A stretch of DNA of 16,828 bases. Source: Peptococcaceae bacterium (GTDB lineage: Bacteria > Bacillota > Dehalobacteriia > UBA7702). Shown here in pieces: positions 6,461-14,240 of this stretch. The stretch spans positions 1-16,828 of the forward strand of contig DXZC01000039.1 of assembly GCA_019415505.1 (NCBI GenBank), in the 5' to 3' direction. Under the pieces are notes generated by a model. That model worked only from the letters and a program-made list of their open reading frames with translations. It searched no databases and was not told the origin of the DNA. The first letter of the stretch is position 1; each line of letters opens with the position of its first letter. Position numbers and translations under genes: made by a program.

Positions 6461-8647
6461 ATGACCGCCCAAAACGTTGCCGTAAAAAAAGCCTTTATAG
6501 ATTTACTGCGAAATAATGTTCAGCAATACAGTGAGACGTTAGCTCTGGACTTGAAAATTGATTCCTTTTGCGTTAGCGATGTGGCAACCAGAGAAATATA
6601 CTTTCTTTCCGGCCCTGGGTTTACTTGTGCCCAGGATTACAAGGGTAAGAAATGCCATAAAGTTCTTTGGCAGCGGGATAATCCCTGCCAAGGGTGCCTG
6701 CGCCGCCCCTTGACGCGGGTTTTTTATACTGCCCGCCAGGTTTTCCAGGATAATAAACGCTATTTGATATCCAGCAGATACGGCACCTGGCAAGGGAAAA
6801 AAGCCCTCTTTGAAGTTACGGCGGACATTAGCGATTCAGCCCGGGCGGATGAAATATTGCTGGATAATGTTAGCCAGAAGAGTTTAACCCTTAGCTGGCT
6901 GCGCTATTTAGCGGATTATGAACATTTTAGCGACGCTCTGGAAACCTTTTTGCCGGATCTCTGCATCTATTTTCAGGCGCAATATGGTTGGATTATTTCC
7001 TTTACTCAGACTAAAATTAAAAAAACCTATAGCGCCGACCCCGGCCAGGAGCCGCCTATCCTCATAACCCCTAATGCCGAGGATTTAGCAATCTGGGGTG
7101 AGATTTTGGCCGGAGATAAGCAGGTTTTTATCCGCTCTGTTGCCGATATGGCGGATAAGGCGGGCCAGGAATTTCTCAGCGCCGCAGGTGTTGACTCCCT
7201 ATGCTTAATTCCAATCTTTGTGCGCCAGAAACTTATGGGGCTGATTTGCCTGATTAACTTTACTAGATATATTGACACCTTGCCCTTTCTCAAAATTCTG
7301 GCCGCCGGTATGACCACTGCAGTCCGGCGTAAGGTCCTGCGGGAGGAAAAGTTTAGGGTGCAGTTTAACGACCCCCTCACCGGCTATTTGAACTTTGAAG
7401 GCTTTAAACAAGAGGTGGAAAGGATTTTACAGGAGAATCCCCACCGCAAATACGCCTTATGCCACTGTGACCTGAAGAATTTTAAATTTATTAACGATGT
7501 GTTCGGTTACGATACCGGCGACCGCCTTTTAAAGTATTGGGCGGATTTTGTTGCCACTAACATCCAACCGGGGGAAAGCTTTTGCCGCATCTCAGCGGAT
7601 AGCTTTTCTTTACTGCTCTGTTATGAAAATGTTACCAAGTTGGAGAAGCGGTTTCAGCAATTAACCCAATATTTAGCTAATTTTGAAGATTTATCCGCGA
7701 AAAAATTTAGCGTGGAGCTAGTGGCCGGCATTTATCTCATGGCGAAGGCCAATGACCGCCTGACGTTGGGTCAGATGCTTAACCGGGCCACTATGGCCCA
7801 AAAGAGCGTTAAGGGTTTGTCCGGTAGCCGCCTTGCTTTTTACACCGAGGAAATGCGGCAAAAAGAAGTAGCGGAGCTGGAACTTTTGGGCAGCATGAAG
7901 GACGCCCTTAAAAACCAGGAATTTAAGCTTTATCTACAACCCCAAATGTCCCTGAGCCAGGCTGCCGCCGCCAAAACCCGTGCTGAGGTTCTCGTGCGCT
8001 GGCAGCGGGAATCCGGCGAGCTGGTTATGCCCGGAGATTTTGTTGGCTTATTTGAGAAAAACGGCGTGATTGTTGATTTGGACCACTATATGTTCGACCA
8101 TGCCTGCCAGTTTTTAGATGACCTGCAAAAACATAAGATAAATAGAGTTTGCCTGACAGTAAATGTTTCCCGCATTACCGTGTTTCAACCAGGTTTTGTG
8201 GAAACTTATTGCCGTATAAAGAATAAATATAATATACCTGACGGTTGCCTGGAACTAGAGTTTACCGAAAACGGCATTGTTAAAGATGTGGCATATTTTG
8301 CCAGAATCATCGCCCAACTGCGGGAAAATGGCTTTCTTTGCGCTATGGACGACTTTGGAGCTGGGGAATCATCCCTGAACCTGCTCCAAAGTTTGCCCTT
8401 TAATGTTCTCAAGCTGGACCGCGATTTCTTTAACGATAGCCAAAACGGCCCCAGGAACCAAATCGTGGTGTCTTGTGTTTTGGGCATGGCCAAAAAGTTG
8501 CGAATGGAAACCGTAGCTGAAGGTATTGAAATCGAGGAGCAAGTTCGGCTCTTAAAAAGTATGGGGTGCGACTACATACAAGGCCATATTTACGCCCGCC
8601 CCATGACGGCAGAGGAATTCCGTTCTAAGCTACTGGAAAGGACCTAA
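6461..8647 (+). CDS. PAS-GAF-GGDEF(degenerate)-EAL c-di-GMP phosphodiesterase
   Basis: 728 residues, soluble. Order: a PAS-like region (about 25-125) with a cysteine cluster C65, C76, C79; a GAF-like region (about 150-290); GGDEF domain (about 301-460) starting at DPLTGYLN; EAL domain (about 475-725). The GGDEF signature is SADSF (378-382), so cyclase activity is unlikely. The EAL domain keeps the catalytic set: E509 in EVLVR, N568, E600, the D630-D631 pair in MDDFGAG, K651, E687 and Q707. The protein should therefore cleave c-di-GMP to pGpG, perhaps with the dead GGDEF domain binding GTP as a regulator. GGAGGGG (6447-6453) precedes the ATG by 7 bases. Seven bases separate its TAA from the next start, so the two genes form an operon. 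The signal sensed is unknown; the cysteine cluster hints at metal or redox. Confidence 0.92.
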   Translation: MTAQNVAVKKAFIDLLRNNVQQYSETLALDLKIDSFCVSDVATREIYFLSGPGFTCAQDYKGKKCHKVLWQRDNPCQGCLRRPLTRVFYTARQVFQDNKRYLISSRYGTWQGKKALFEVTADISDSARADEILLDNVSQKSLTLSWLRYLADYEHFSDALETFLPDLCIYFQAQYGWIISFTQTKIKKTYSADPGQEPPILITPNAEDLAIWGEILAGDKQVFIRSVADMADKAGQEFLSAAGVDSLCLIPIFVRQKLMGLICLINFTRYIDTLPFLKILAAGMTTAVRRKVLREEKFRVQFNDPLTGYLNFEGFKQEVERILQENPHRKYALCHCDLKNFKFINDVFGYDTGDRLLKYWADFVATNIQPGESFCRISADSFSLLLCYENVTKLEKRFQQLTQYLANFEDLSAKKFSVELVAGIYLMAKANDRLTLGQMLNRATMAQKSVKGLSGSRLAFYTEEMRQKEVAELELLGSMKDALKNQEFKLYLQPQMSLSQAAAAKTRAEVLVRWQRESGELVMPGDFVGLFEKNGVIVDLDHYMFDHACQFLDDLQKHKINRVCLTVNVSRITVFQPGFVETYCRIKNKYNIPDGCLELEFTENGIVKDVAYFARIIAQLRENGFLCAMDDFGAGESSLNLLQSLPFNVLKLDRDFFNDSQNGPRNQIVVSCVLGMAKKLRMETVAEGIEIEEQVRLLKSMGCDYIQGHIYARPMTAEEFRSKLLERT

Positions 8648-8654
8648 TAATGGC

Positions 8655-10502
8655 ATGAAAAAACGCGCCTTAGTATTTGTCATTTGCGGCTGCGTCTTTG
8701 CGGCGCTTATTTTTGCCGTACTCATTTTTCAGCACCAAAGGCTGGAAAAGGAATTTGATTCTTTAATCTGCAATAATCTGGCGGCTTATACCCATAGCCA
8801 AAAAGGCCAAGCCAATGCCACTCTCCAGGATATTAGCAACACCATGGAAGCTGTGGCCAACATGATAGAGGCGGCGGATATCTCCACGGCGGGTTCTTGG
8901 TTGGATGCTTTTTTAGCGGAGCTGGGCCCCGAAAATGGTAGCTATAGCATAGAGTACCTCACCCTGGAACAGCTGGAAACTGGTATTAATTCTCTTACCA
9001 CCACAGAGGCGGACTATAAAATCTGGGCGCGGATTCTCCAAGGTAAGGAGGTTATTTCCGATATTCATTACTCCCAACGCTTGGGGGGCAATTACTTTGC
9101 CGTGGTGGAGCCGGTTTGTAAAAACGACGTTACCATTGGCGCCTTGCGGGTGTGTATGTCCGCCCGGTTATTGACCAGCACTACTCAGGCCAGCCAGTTT
9201 TATGAAAGTGTTAATACCTGCATTATCAATGGCCAAGGGGAAATACTTTACGCTATCAGCACCGATTACCAGAGCGCTGGTAATTTAGAGGACTCCATGA
9301 CCCTGAACGGCTTGCCGGATGCGGCTACAGCGGAAATCATAGCCAAGCTGGAGCAAGGGGAGGATGCTTCCTTCCAAGTTGCTGGCAAGGGTAAGGCGTA
9401 TTATGTTTCCCTCGCCAATATGGGCTATAACGATTGGTATATTATTAATTTTCTCCGCTCTACCGATGTGCTATATAATTACAATTCCATTTTGCGGGGG
9501 GTAGTTTACAGCGCTGTGGGCCTGATATTGCTTACCATGGCTGCGGGCTGCGGGGTCATTATTACTATTTTCCGGCAAAATAAAAGAATTAACCTGGATA
9601 ATAAGCGCTATGCGGCTTTGGCCCAGTTTTCCGACACCCTGCTATTTGAATACGATTGCGCCTCGGACACCTTAACCTTTACCCCCAATGCCAGGAAAAA
9701 ATTGAGCCTTAGCAGCACCACCCTTAAAAATATATCCTCCTCCAGCCATGTTTTAGAGTTGCTGCACCCGGACCACCGCAGTTTAATTGCCGATATTTTT
9801 CAGCGCTTTCCCTCGCCGGAAAAAATGGCGACAGTGCAGTATAGGGAAGGTTCTCTCAAGGTGCAGGACGGCAGTTACCGCTGGTTTGGTTGTCAATACA
9901 AATATGTAGTTCAGGGCAACGCCGCTAAATTAATTATTGGCAAGCTTACCGATATTACAGACCAGCGGGGCAAAATAGAGAGCCTCAAGCACCAGGCTCA
10001 ACAGGACGTCCTCACCGGCACCTATAATAGGTCGGCTGAGGAAATAGTCAATAAAATGTTGCGTAAACATTCCCAGGGCGCTTTTTTCATGCTGGATTTA
10101 GATAATTTTAAGGAAATAAACGACACCTACGGCCATATCGCGGGGGACAATATTTTAAGCCAGGTAGGCCGTTGTCTCAAGGGGATTTGCGGCGCTAACG
10201 GCGTTGTGGCCAGAGTGGGCGGCGATGAATTTATCGTGTTTTTACATGGCGATTCAGCTGTTGGCGCTGCCCAGGAAAAAGCCAATGCCATCTTGTCTGG
10301 GATAAACCAGATAAAGGCTGGGCCTCCGGACCACAATATAGCGGTTTCCGCCAGCTTGGGGATTGCCCTTAGCCCCATGGACGGCGCCACCTATGGGGAG
10401 CTATACGCTGCCGCTGATAAGGCCATGTATATGGTGAAGCAGCATTCCAAGGACGCTTTTACCTTTTACGATGTTGATTCTCCCCCCTCGGACAGGGAGT
10501 AA
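8655..10502 (+). CDS. membrane diguanylate cyclase with extracytoplasmic sensor, PAS and GGDEF domains
   Basis: 615 residues. A transmembrane helix (about 5-26) and a second (about 283-306) flank a roughly 255-residue extracytoplasmic region that looks like a double Cache ligand sensor. Then come a PAS domain (about 318-440, with TDITDQR at its end) and a GGDEF domain (about 447-605) with intact DLDNFKEIND and GGDEF (522-526). It should make c-di-GMP from two GTP. The inhibitory RxxD motif expected at 513-516 reads GANG, so product inhibition through the I-site is probably absent. The ATG at 8655 is used because an ATG at 8650 opens only two codons; the ribosome binding site AAAGGA lies inside the end of the preceding gene, suggesting translational coupling. 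Its product is the substrate of the upstream phosphodiesterase. Confidence 0.92.
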   Translation: MKKRALVFVICGCVFAALIFAVLIFQHQRLEKEFDSLICNNLAAYTHSQKGQANATLQDISNTMEAVANMIEAADISTAGSWLDAFLAELGPENGSYSIEYLTLEQLETGINSLTTTEADYKIWARILQGKEVISDIHYSQRLGGNYFAVVEPVCKNDVTIGALRVCMSARLLTSTTQASQFYESVNTCIINGQGEILYAISTDYQSAGNLEDSMTLNGLPDAATAEIIAKLEQGEDASFQVAGKGKAYYVSLANMGYNDWYIINFLRSTDVLYNYNSILRGVVYSAVGLILLTMAAGCGVIITIFRQNKRINLDNKRYAALAQFSDTLLFEYDCASDTLTFTPNARKKLSLSSTTLKNISSSSHVLELLHPDHRSLIADIFQRFPSPEKMATVQYREGSLKVQDGSYRWFGCQYKYVVQGNAAKLIIGKLTDITDQRGKIESLKHQAQQDVLTGTYNRSAEEIVNKMLRKHSQGAFFMLDLDNFKEINDTYGHIAGDNILSQVGRCLKGICGANGVVARVGGDEFIVFLHGDSAVGAAQEKANAILSGINQIKAGPPDHNIAVSASLGIALSPMDGATYGELYAAADKAMYMVKQHSKDAFTFYDVDSPPSDRE

Positions 10503-10533
10503 GCTTTAACCTGGCTGAGAGAAGCCTACAAAA

Positions 10534-10575
10534 GGGGGAGGAACAGGCCTTGGCAAGCAGGCTTGCCCCTCCCCC
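10534..10575. other. nested GC-rich hairpin downstream of the c-di-GMP operon
   Basis: The outer arms GGGGGAGG (10534-10541) and CCTCCCCC (10568-10575) enclose an inner stem GGCAAGC/GCTTGCC (10552-10558 with 10561-10567). It sits 32 bases after the stop at 10502, where a terminator is expected, but is followed on the plus strand by eight A and not by T. A U-tract is present in neither direction after the stem, so it may be a 3' stabiliser or pause structure. Confidence 0.5.
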
Positions 10576-10625
10576 CAAAAAAAATATTATAATGGGGTCG
10601 ACGTATATAGGGCTGACTAGTCGGG

Positions 10626-10694
10626 CTGGTAGTTTGCTCAGTGGGTTGCCTGGTATGCTGCTTGGTAGTTTGCTTGGTGGGTCTGGTAACTTGC
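10626..10694. repeat. degenerate 12-nt tandem repeat
   Basis: Six units of about 12 bases related to CTGGTAGTTTGC run from 10626; one unit is 9 bases. Copies are diverged, with TTTGC/GTTGC/CTTGC endings. As in the other arrays of this window the plus strand is G/T-rich. Confidence 0.65.
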
Positions 10695-10964
10695 TGGTGG
10701 AAGTGGCTTTAGCCCTGCGGCTGCGGTATCGGCGCTGCCCTGTTTGCCCATTAACAGACCAAGTTGCTTTTTCCTTCCCAGGCGTTTAGTTGGGCTAAGT
10801 GGCGCTAAACTAGGTGGGGCGGAATTTTGCTGGCAGCCAGTGGTTGGCAGCCTTGTGTAAATTTTTGGAAAATACGGCGCAATTATTTAGCCTTAGTCCG
10901 GTTTTGCTGGCCTGTTGTTTTCGGGGGTGAAAAGGGCTTTAGGCAAATTTTCAGTGATTTAGTG

Positions 10965-10993
10965 TTGACAATATATTTTAATAGGTATAGAAT
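10965..10993 (+). promoter_or_regulatory. sigma-70 promoter of the MATE gene
   Basis: A perfect TTGACA (10965-10970) and TAGAAT (10988-10993) are separated by 17 bases, the ideal spacing. Transcription should start near 11000, giving a leader of about 80 bases. Confidence 0.78.
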
Positions 10994-11029
10994 TAGAGCA
11001 ATGCAAAATTCCATGGTTTGGCAAAAACC

Positions 11030-11054
11030 GGTGTCAATTTTTGGCGCCTTTTTT
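11030..11054 (+). promoter_or_regulatory. weak attenuator-like hairpin in the MATE leader
   Basis: GGTGT (11030-11034) can pair, with two G-U pairs, with GCGCC (11044-11048), followed by TTTTTT (11049-11054). A competing pairing CAAAAA (11022-11027) with TTTTTG (11038-11043) is possible. The stems are short, so regulation here is only a possibility. Confidence 0.22.
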
Positions 11055-11080
11055 ATTTTACTTATTTGGAGGTGAGGGCC

Positions 11081-12475
11081 TTGTCCCAGCGTGACGGTAA
11101 GGTTGTTTCCGATGATAATACCGCTGCTTATAAAGAAAACAAAATGGGCGTAATGCCCGTCAATAAATTGCTGATTACCATGTCTTTACCTATGGTAACA
11201 TCCATGTTAATTCAGGCTATGTACAATATTGTGGATAGTATTTTTGTGGCTCGGATTAGCGAGGAAGCTTTGTCCGCCGTGTCCTTGGCCTTTCCCGTGC
11301 AAAATTTGTTGATTTCCGTGGCCGTAGGTACCGCTGTGGGCATTAATGCCCTTTTATCCCGAAGTTTAGGGGAAGGGGACCAAAACAGGGTAAACAAGAC
11401 TGCCTCAAACGGCATATTTTTAGCTCTTGTCAGTTATGTGGTTGTGGCCCTTTTGGGCATATTTGGCTCCCGCTTTTTCTTTGCCCTACAAACTGATATC
11501 AGCTCCATTGTGGAGCAAGGCTCCATCTACCTGACCATAATTACCGCCGCTTCCCTGGGGATATTTATGGAGGTAACTTATGAGCGCTTGTTGCAATCCA
11601 CCGGCAAGACCTTTTATACCATGCTGACCCAGGGCTTGGGGGCTATTATCAATATAGTGCTGGACCCTATTTTAATTTTCGGCTTTTTTGGTTTACCTGC
11701 TTTAGGGGTGGCCGGGGCGGCTATCGCGACAGTTATCGGCCAGTTAATCGCCATGTGTTTGGCCATACATTTTAACAAAACCAAAAATCCGGAAGTGCAG
11801 TTGTCCTTTAAGGGTTTTCGGCCCGACGGCTGGATTATCAAGCGGATTTACGCTGTTGGCATACCCTCTATAGTTATGGCTTCCGTAGCCTCGGTTATGA
11901 CCTTTGGCATTAATAAAATCTTATTGGGCTTTTCCTCCACTGCTGTGGCTGTGTTTGGGGTTTACTTCCGTTTGCAGAGCTTTGTCCTCATGCCGGTTTT
12001 CGGTCTCAACAACGGCATGGTGCCCATTGTAGCCTATAATTATGGGGCCGGGAAAAAGGACCGTATTACTGAAACTATTAAGCTCAGCGTGATTTATGCC
12101 ATGGTTATCATGCTGTTAGGCTTAGCTTGCTTTATGATTTTTGCTAAATACCTGTTACTAGCTTTTGACGCTTCCGCCAGCATGCTGGCAATGGGTGTGC
12201 CGGCTTTACGCATTATTTCTTTAAGCTTTGTTTTTGCCGGCTTTTGCATTGTGGCTTCCTCGGTATTCCAAGCCCTGGGCAACGGTATTATTAGCCTGAT
12301 TGTCTCCGTGGGGCGGCAGTTGGTGGTGCTGTTGCCGGTGGCCTTTGTGTTATCCCGTGTTATTGGTATAAACGGCGTGTGGTGGGCCTTCCCCATTGCG
12401 GAAATAGCCTCCTTAGCCCTTTGCGGCGTGTTCTTGCGCCATGTTTATAAAACTAAAATTCAGCCTTTATCTTAA
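11081..12475 (+). CDS. MATE family multidrug/metabolite efflux transporter
   Basis: 464 residues from the chosen TTG start. MATE proteins export cationic drugs or metabolites in exchange for Na+ or H+, using two six-helix bundles. The sequence shows the family pattern: an N-terminal helix NKLLITMSLPMVTSMLIQAM, then VDSIFVARISEEALSAVSLA, and about twelve hydrophobic segments in all, with the second-half motif AGFCIVASSVFQALGNG. The frame is open further upstream (to 11018), but GGAGGTGA at 11068-11075 sits 5 bases before TTG 11081 and decides the start; a downstream ATG (MGVMPVNK, 11144) is an alternative. The gene has its own strong promoter, is not part of an operon and ends in TAA. The substrate cannot be read from sequence. 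Confidence 0.9.
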   Translation: MSQRDGKVVSDDNTAAYKENKMGVMPVNKLLITMSLPMVTSMLIQAMYNIVDSIFVARISEEALSAVSLAFPVQNLLISVAVGTAVGINALLSRSLGEGDQNRVNKTASNGIFLALVSYVVVALLGIFGSRFFFALQTDISSIVEQGSIYLTIITAASLGIFMEVTYERLLQSTGKTFYTMLTQGLGAIINIVLDPILIFGFFGLPALGVAGAAIATVIGQLIAMCLAIHFNKTKNPEVQLSFKGFRPDGWIIKRIYAVGIPSIVMASVASVMTFGINKILLGFSSTAVAVFGVYFRLQSFVLMPVFGLNNGMVPIVAYNYGAGKKDRITETIKLSVIYAMVIMLLGLACFMIFAKYLLLAFDASASMLAMGVPALRIISLSFVFAGFCIVASSVFQALGNGIISLIVSVGRQLVVLLPVAFVLSRVIGINGVWWAFPIAEIASLALCGVFLRHVYKTKIQPLS

Positions 12476-12586
12476 AACAACCATGTAGAAGCCAAAAAAG
12501 ATTACAAATCTAGGGCGAAGGGTAATTTTTCTCCGCCTAGAGTGGTAAAACGGAGGCGGTTCGGGAAACGAGGCAGAGCAGAAAGC

Positions 12587-12838
12587 GAAGGCAAGCCGGG
12601 GAACAAAGGTAAGCCGGGAAACGAAGGTAAGCCGGAGAGCGAAGGTTTGCCGGGGAACGAAGGTAAGCCGGAGAGCGAAGGTTTGCCGGGGAACGAAGGT
12701 AAGCCGGAGAGCGAAGGTATACCGGGGAACGAAGGTAAGCCGGAGAGCGAAGGTATGCCGGGGAACGAAGGTAAGCCGGAGAGCGAAGGTATGCCGGGGA
12801 ACGAAGGTAGGCTGGAAAGCGAAGGTATGCCGGGGAAC
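12587..12838. repeat. tandem array of 18-nt units forming 36-nt dimers
   Basis: Fourteen units of exactly 18 nt run without a gap. From 12623 they alternate between GAAGGTAAGCCGGAGAGC and GAAGGT(TTG/ATA/ATG)CCGGGGAAC, so the unit of duplication is a 36-nt dimer. Both flanks (about 12551-12586 and 12839-13010) are decayed copies with indels, a pattern of central expansion with ageing edges. The plus strand is strongly purine-rich. Confidence 0.95.
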
Positions 12839-13044
12839 GAGGCAGGTCGGGAAACGAGGCAGACCGGAAAACCAAGGTAAGCTGGGAAAGCGAAGGCAGG
12901 CCGAAAAACATAAGCAGGTCGGAAACGAAGGTAATCCGGAAAGCGAAAGCGGCTGTGAAAATTAAAATAGGCCGGGTAAGCGAAAGCTGAAAGCAGGTCA
13001 GCAGCTAGCGCTGACCGAGATTTTAAACTTAAAACTAAAAAAAC

Positions 13045-13080
13045 TAAGCCAGGGCAAAACGCCTCTGGCTTAATTTTTTT
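13045..13080. terminator. bidirectional terminator between MATE/array and arcC
   Basis: An 8-bp stem TAAGCCAG/CTGGCTTA (13045-13052 with 13065-13072) plus an inner GGC/GCC pair and one bulged T surrounds the loop AAAAC. T7 follows on the plus strand (13074-13080), and the complementary A7 lies on the left flank, giving T7 on the minus strand. It ends the agmatine operon 24 bases after the arcC stop. Confidence 0.88.
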
Positions 13081-13103
13081 ATATGAATTATCTTGGTGTG
13101 GTT

Positions 13104-14048
13104 TTATAGCGTTATCTTGGTGCCGGTTTTACCGGAGATTGCTTCCGGCGCTTTGTCCAGGGAAGCGATAACCGCGGTGCGGCCTATGCCGCTTTCGGCA
13201 AAGGCAATGGCAGCCTCAACCTTAGGTAACATACTGCCGGGGGCAAATTGGTTTTGGCTGATATACTCCCGTGCTTCCTCTACTGTCATATGCTCCAGCT
13301 CTTGTTCATTAGGCTGGCCGAAGTTAAGGGCCACCCGGTCTACGGCGGTGAGAATGAAAAAGTATTCCGCCTCCACCAGTTCCGCCAGCTTGGCGCCGGC
13401 AAAGTCCTTATCTATCACTGCCGCCACGCCCTGGTATTTATCCGGCCCCGCCTTGATGACGGGAATGCCCCCGCCGCCGCAGGCTATGACCACAAATTCG
13501 TGATCCAGCAGATTGAGGATTGATTCCTTCTCTATAATGGTTTGGGGCCGAGGTGACGGCACCAAGCGGCGGTAGCCCCGACCAGCGTCGTCCTTAAAGA
13601 CCATATGGGGGTATTTTTGCATAATCGCTTCCGCTTGCTCCTGGGTATAGTAGGAGCCAATGGGCTTAGTGGGGTTGTCAAAGGCGGGGTCCTGGGGATC
13701 CACCGCCACCTGGGTGACAATAGTAGCCACATGCCAGGGCATTTCCCGGGAACGCAGCTCTTCCCGGAGAGCTTTTTGCAAATGGTAGCCAATATAACCC
13801 TGGCTCATGGCGGTACATTCCGTCAGCTCCATGGGGGGGATTTTTTCCGAGGCCTCGCTACCTTGGTCAAAGGCGTTTTTAATCATTCCCACTTGCGGCC
13901 CGTTGCCGTGGGTGAGGACGATTTCATAGCCTTGGGAAATTAGCCCCACCAGGGCGGGAGCCGCGGCCTGAAGTTTTTGTTGCTGTTCCGCGCTATCATT
14001 GCCCAGGGCATTGCCGCCCAGGGCTATAACTATTCTGGGATCTTTCAT
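13104..14048 (-). CDS. arcC: carbamate kinase
   Basis: 314 residues, the normal family length. It makes ATP from carbamoyl phosphate and ADP, releasing carbamate, and is the energy-yielding last step of arginine or agmatine fermentation. Family motifs: ALGGNAL (9-15), HGNGPQVG (47-54), SPRP near 165, CGGGGIPV (190-197), DKD (213-215) and PGSMLPKV (270-277). GGGGAGG lies about 10 bases before the ATG. It follows aguA after 192 bases that contain a strong hairpin, and is the last gene before a terminator. In this context it is equivalent to aguC of agmatine deiminase operons. Nothing looks truncated. Confidence 0.95.
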   Translation of the reverse strand: MKDPRIVIALGGNALGNDSAEQQQKLQAAAPALVGLISQGYEIVLTHGNGPQVGMIKNAFDQGSEASEKIPPMELTECTAMSQGYIGYHLQKALREELRSREMPWHVATIVTQVAVDPQDPAFDNPTKPIGSYYTQEQAEAIMQKYPHMVFKDDAGRGYRRLVPSPRPQTIIEKESILNLLDHEFVVIACGGGGIPVIKAGPDKYQGVAAVIDKDFAGAKLAELVEAEYFFILTAVDRVALNFGQPNEQELEHMTVEEAREYISQNQFAPGSMLPKVEAAIAFAESGIGRTAVIASLDKAPEAISGKTGTKITL

Positions 14049-14100
14049 AGACTTATTACCTCCCCGCTGGGCCTGAGGCCCACAGCGTGTCCGTATTGGC

Positions 14101-14150
14101 GAGTAGGCTATACCCGACCCGGCCAGCCGAGACGCTAGTATAGCCTACTC
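14101..14150 (-). promoter_or_regulatory. strong intercistronic hairpin between aguA and arcC
   Basis: A perfect 13-bp inverted repeat GAGTAGGCTATAC / GTATAGCCTACTC (14101-14113 with 14138-14150) encloses a 24-base GC-rich loop. There is no T-tract on either side, so it is not a standard terminator. A second small GC hairpin (about 14066-14086) lies next to the arcC ribosome binding site. Together they could stabilise or process the operon mRNA, or set arcC levels. Confidence 0.7.
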
Positions 14151-14240
14151 TCTGTTGGCCTTTAACCGGGTTTTAGATTTCATATCTTAAACTTAGTTTA
14201 ATTTTAGGGATAGAGGTTAAAGGCTTGTCTGGCTTTTTGG

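Larger units (their letters stand above)
10503..11080. other. 578-bp intergenic region without a credible gene
   Basis: It holds a nested hairpin (10534-10575), a 12-nt degenerate repeat (10626-10694), a strong promoter (10965-10993) and the leader of the MATE gene. Open frames at 10550-10789 and 10827-11075 have non-ATG or unsupported starts, no ribosome binding site and no recognisable protein; the first runs through the repeat. Confidence 0.65.
12476..13103. other. 628-bp intergenic region dominated by a tandem repeat
   Basis: The region between the convergent MATE and arcC genes holds an imperfect hairpin (12510-12540, arms starting CTAGG and ending CCTAG, no T tail), the 18/36-nt array (12587-12838, with decayed flanks from about 12551 to 13010) and the shared terminator (13045-13080). 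Long open frames exist on both strands of the array because its period is a multiple of three. Confidence 0.7.

Noticed and set aside
10550..11075. Two small plus-strand genes (10550-10789 and 10827-11075)
   Set aside because: No ribosome binding sites, sequence composed of repeats or low complexity, and the second runs across the MATE promoter and leader.
12537..12911. Minus-strand SPAYLR repeat protein
   Set aside because: Mirror frame of the 18-nt array; no ribosome binding site, starting next to nothing recognisable.
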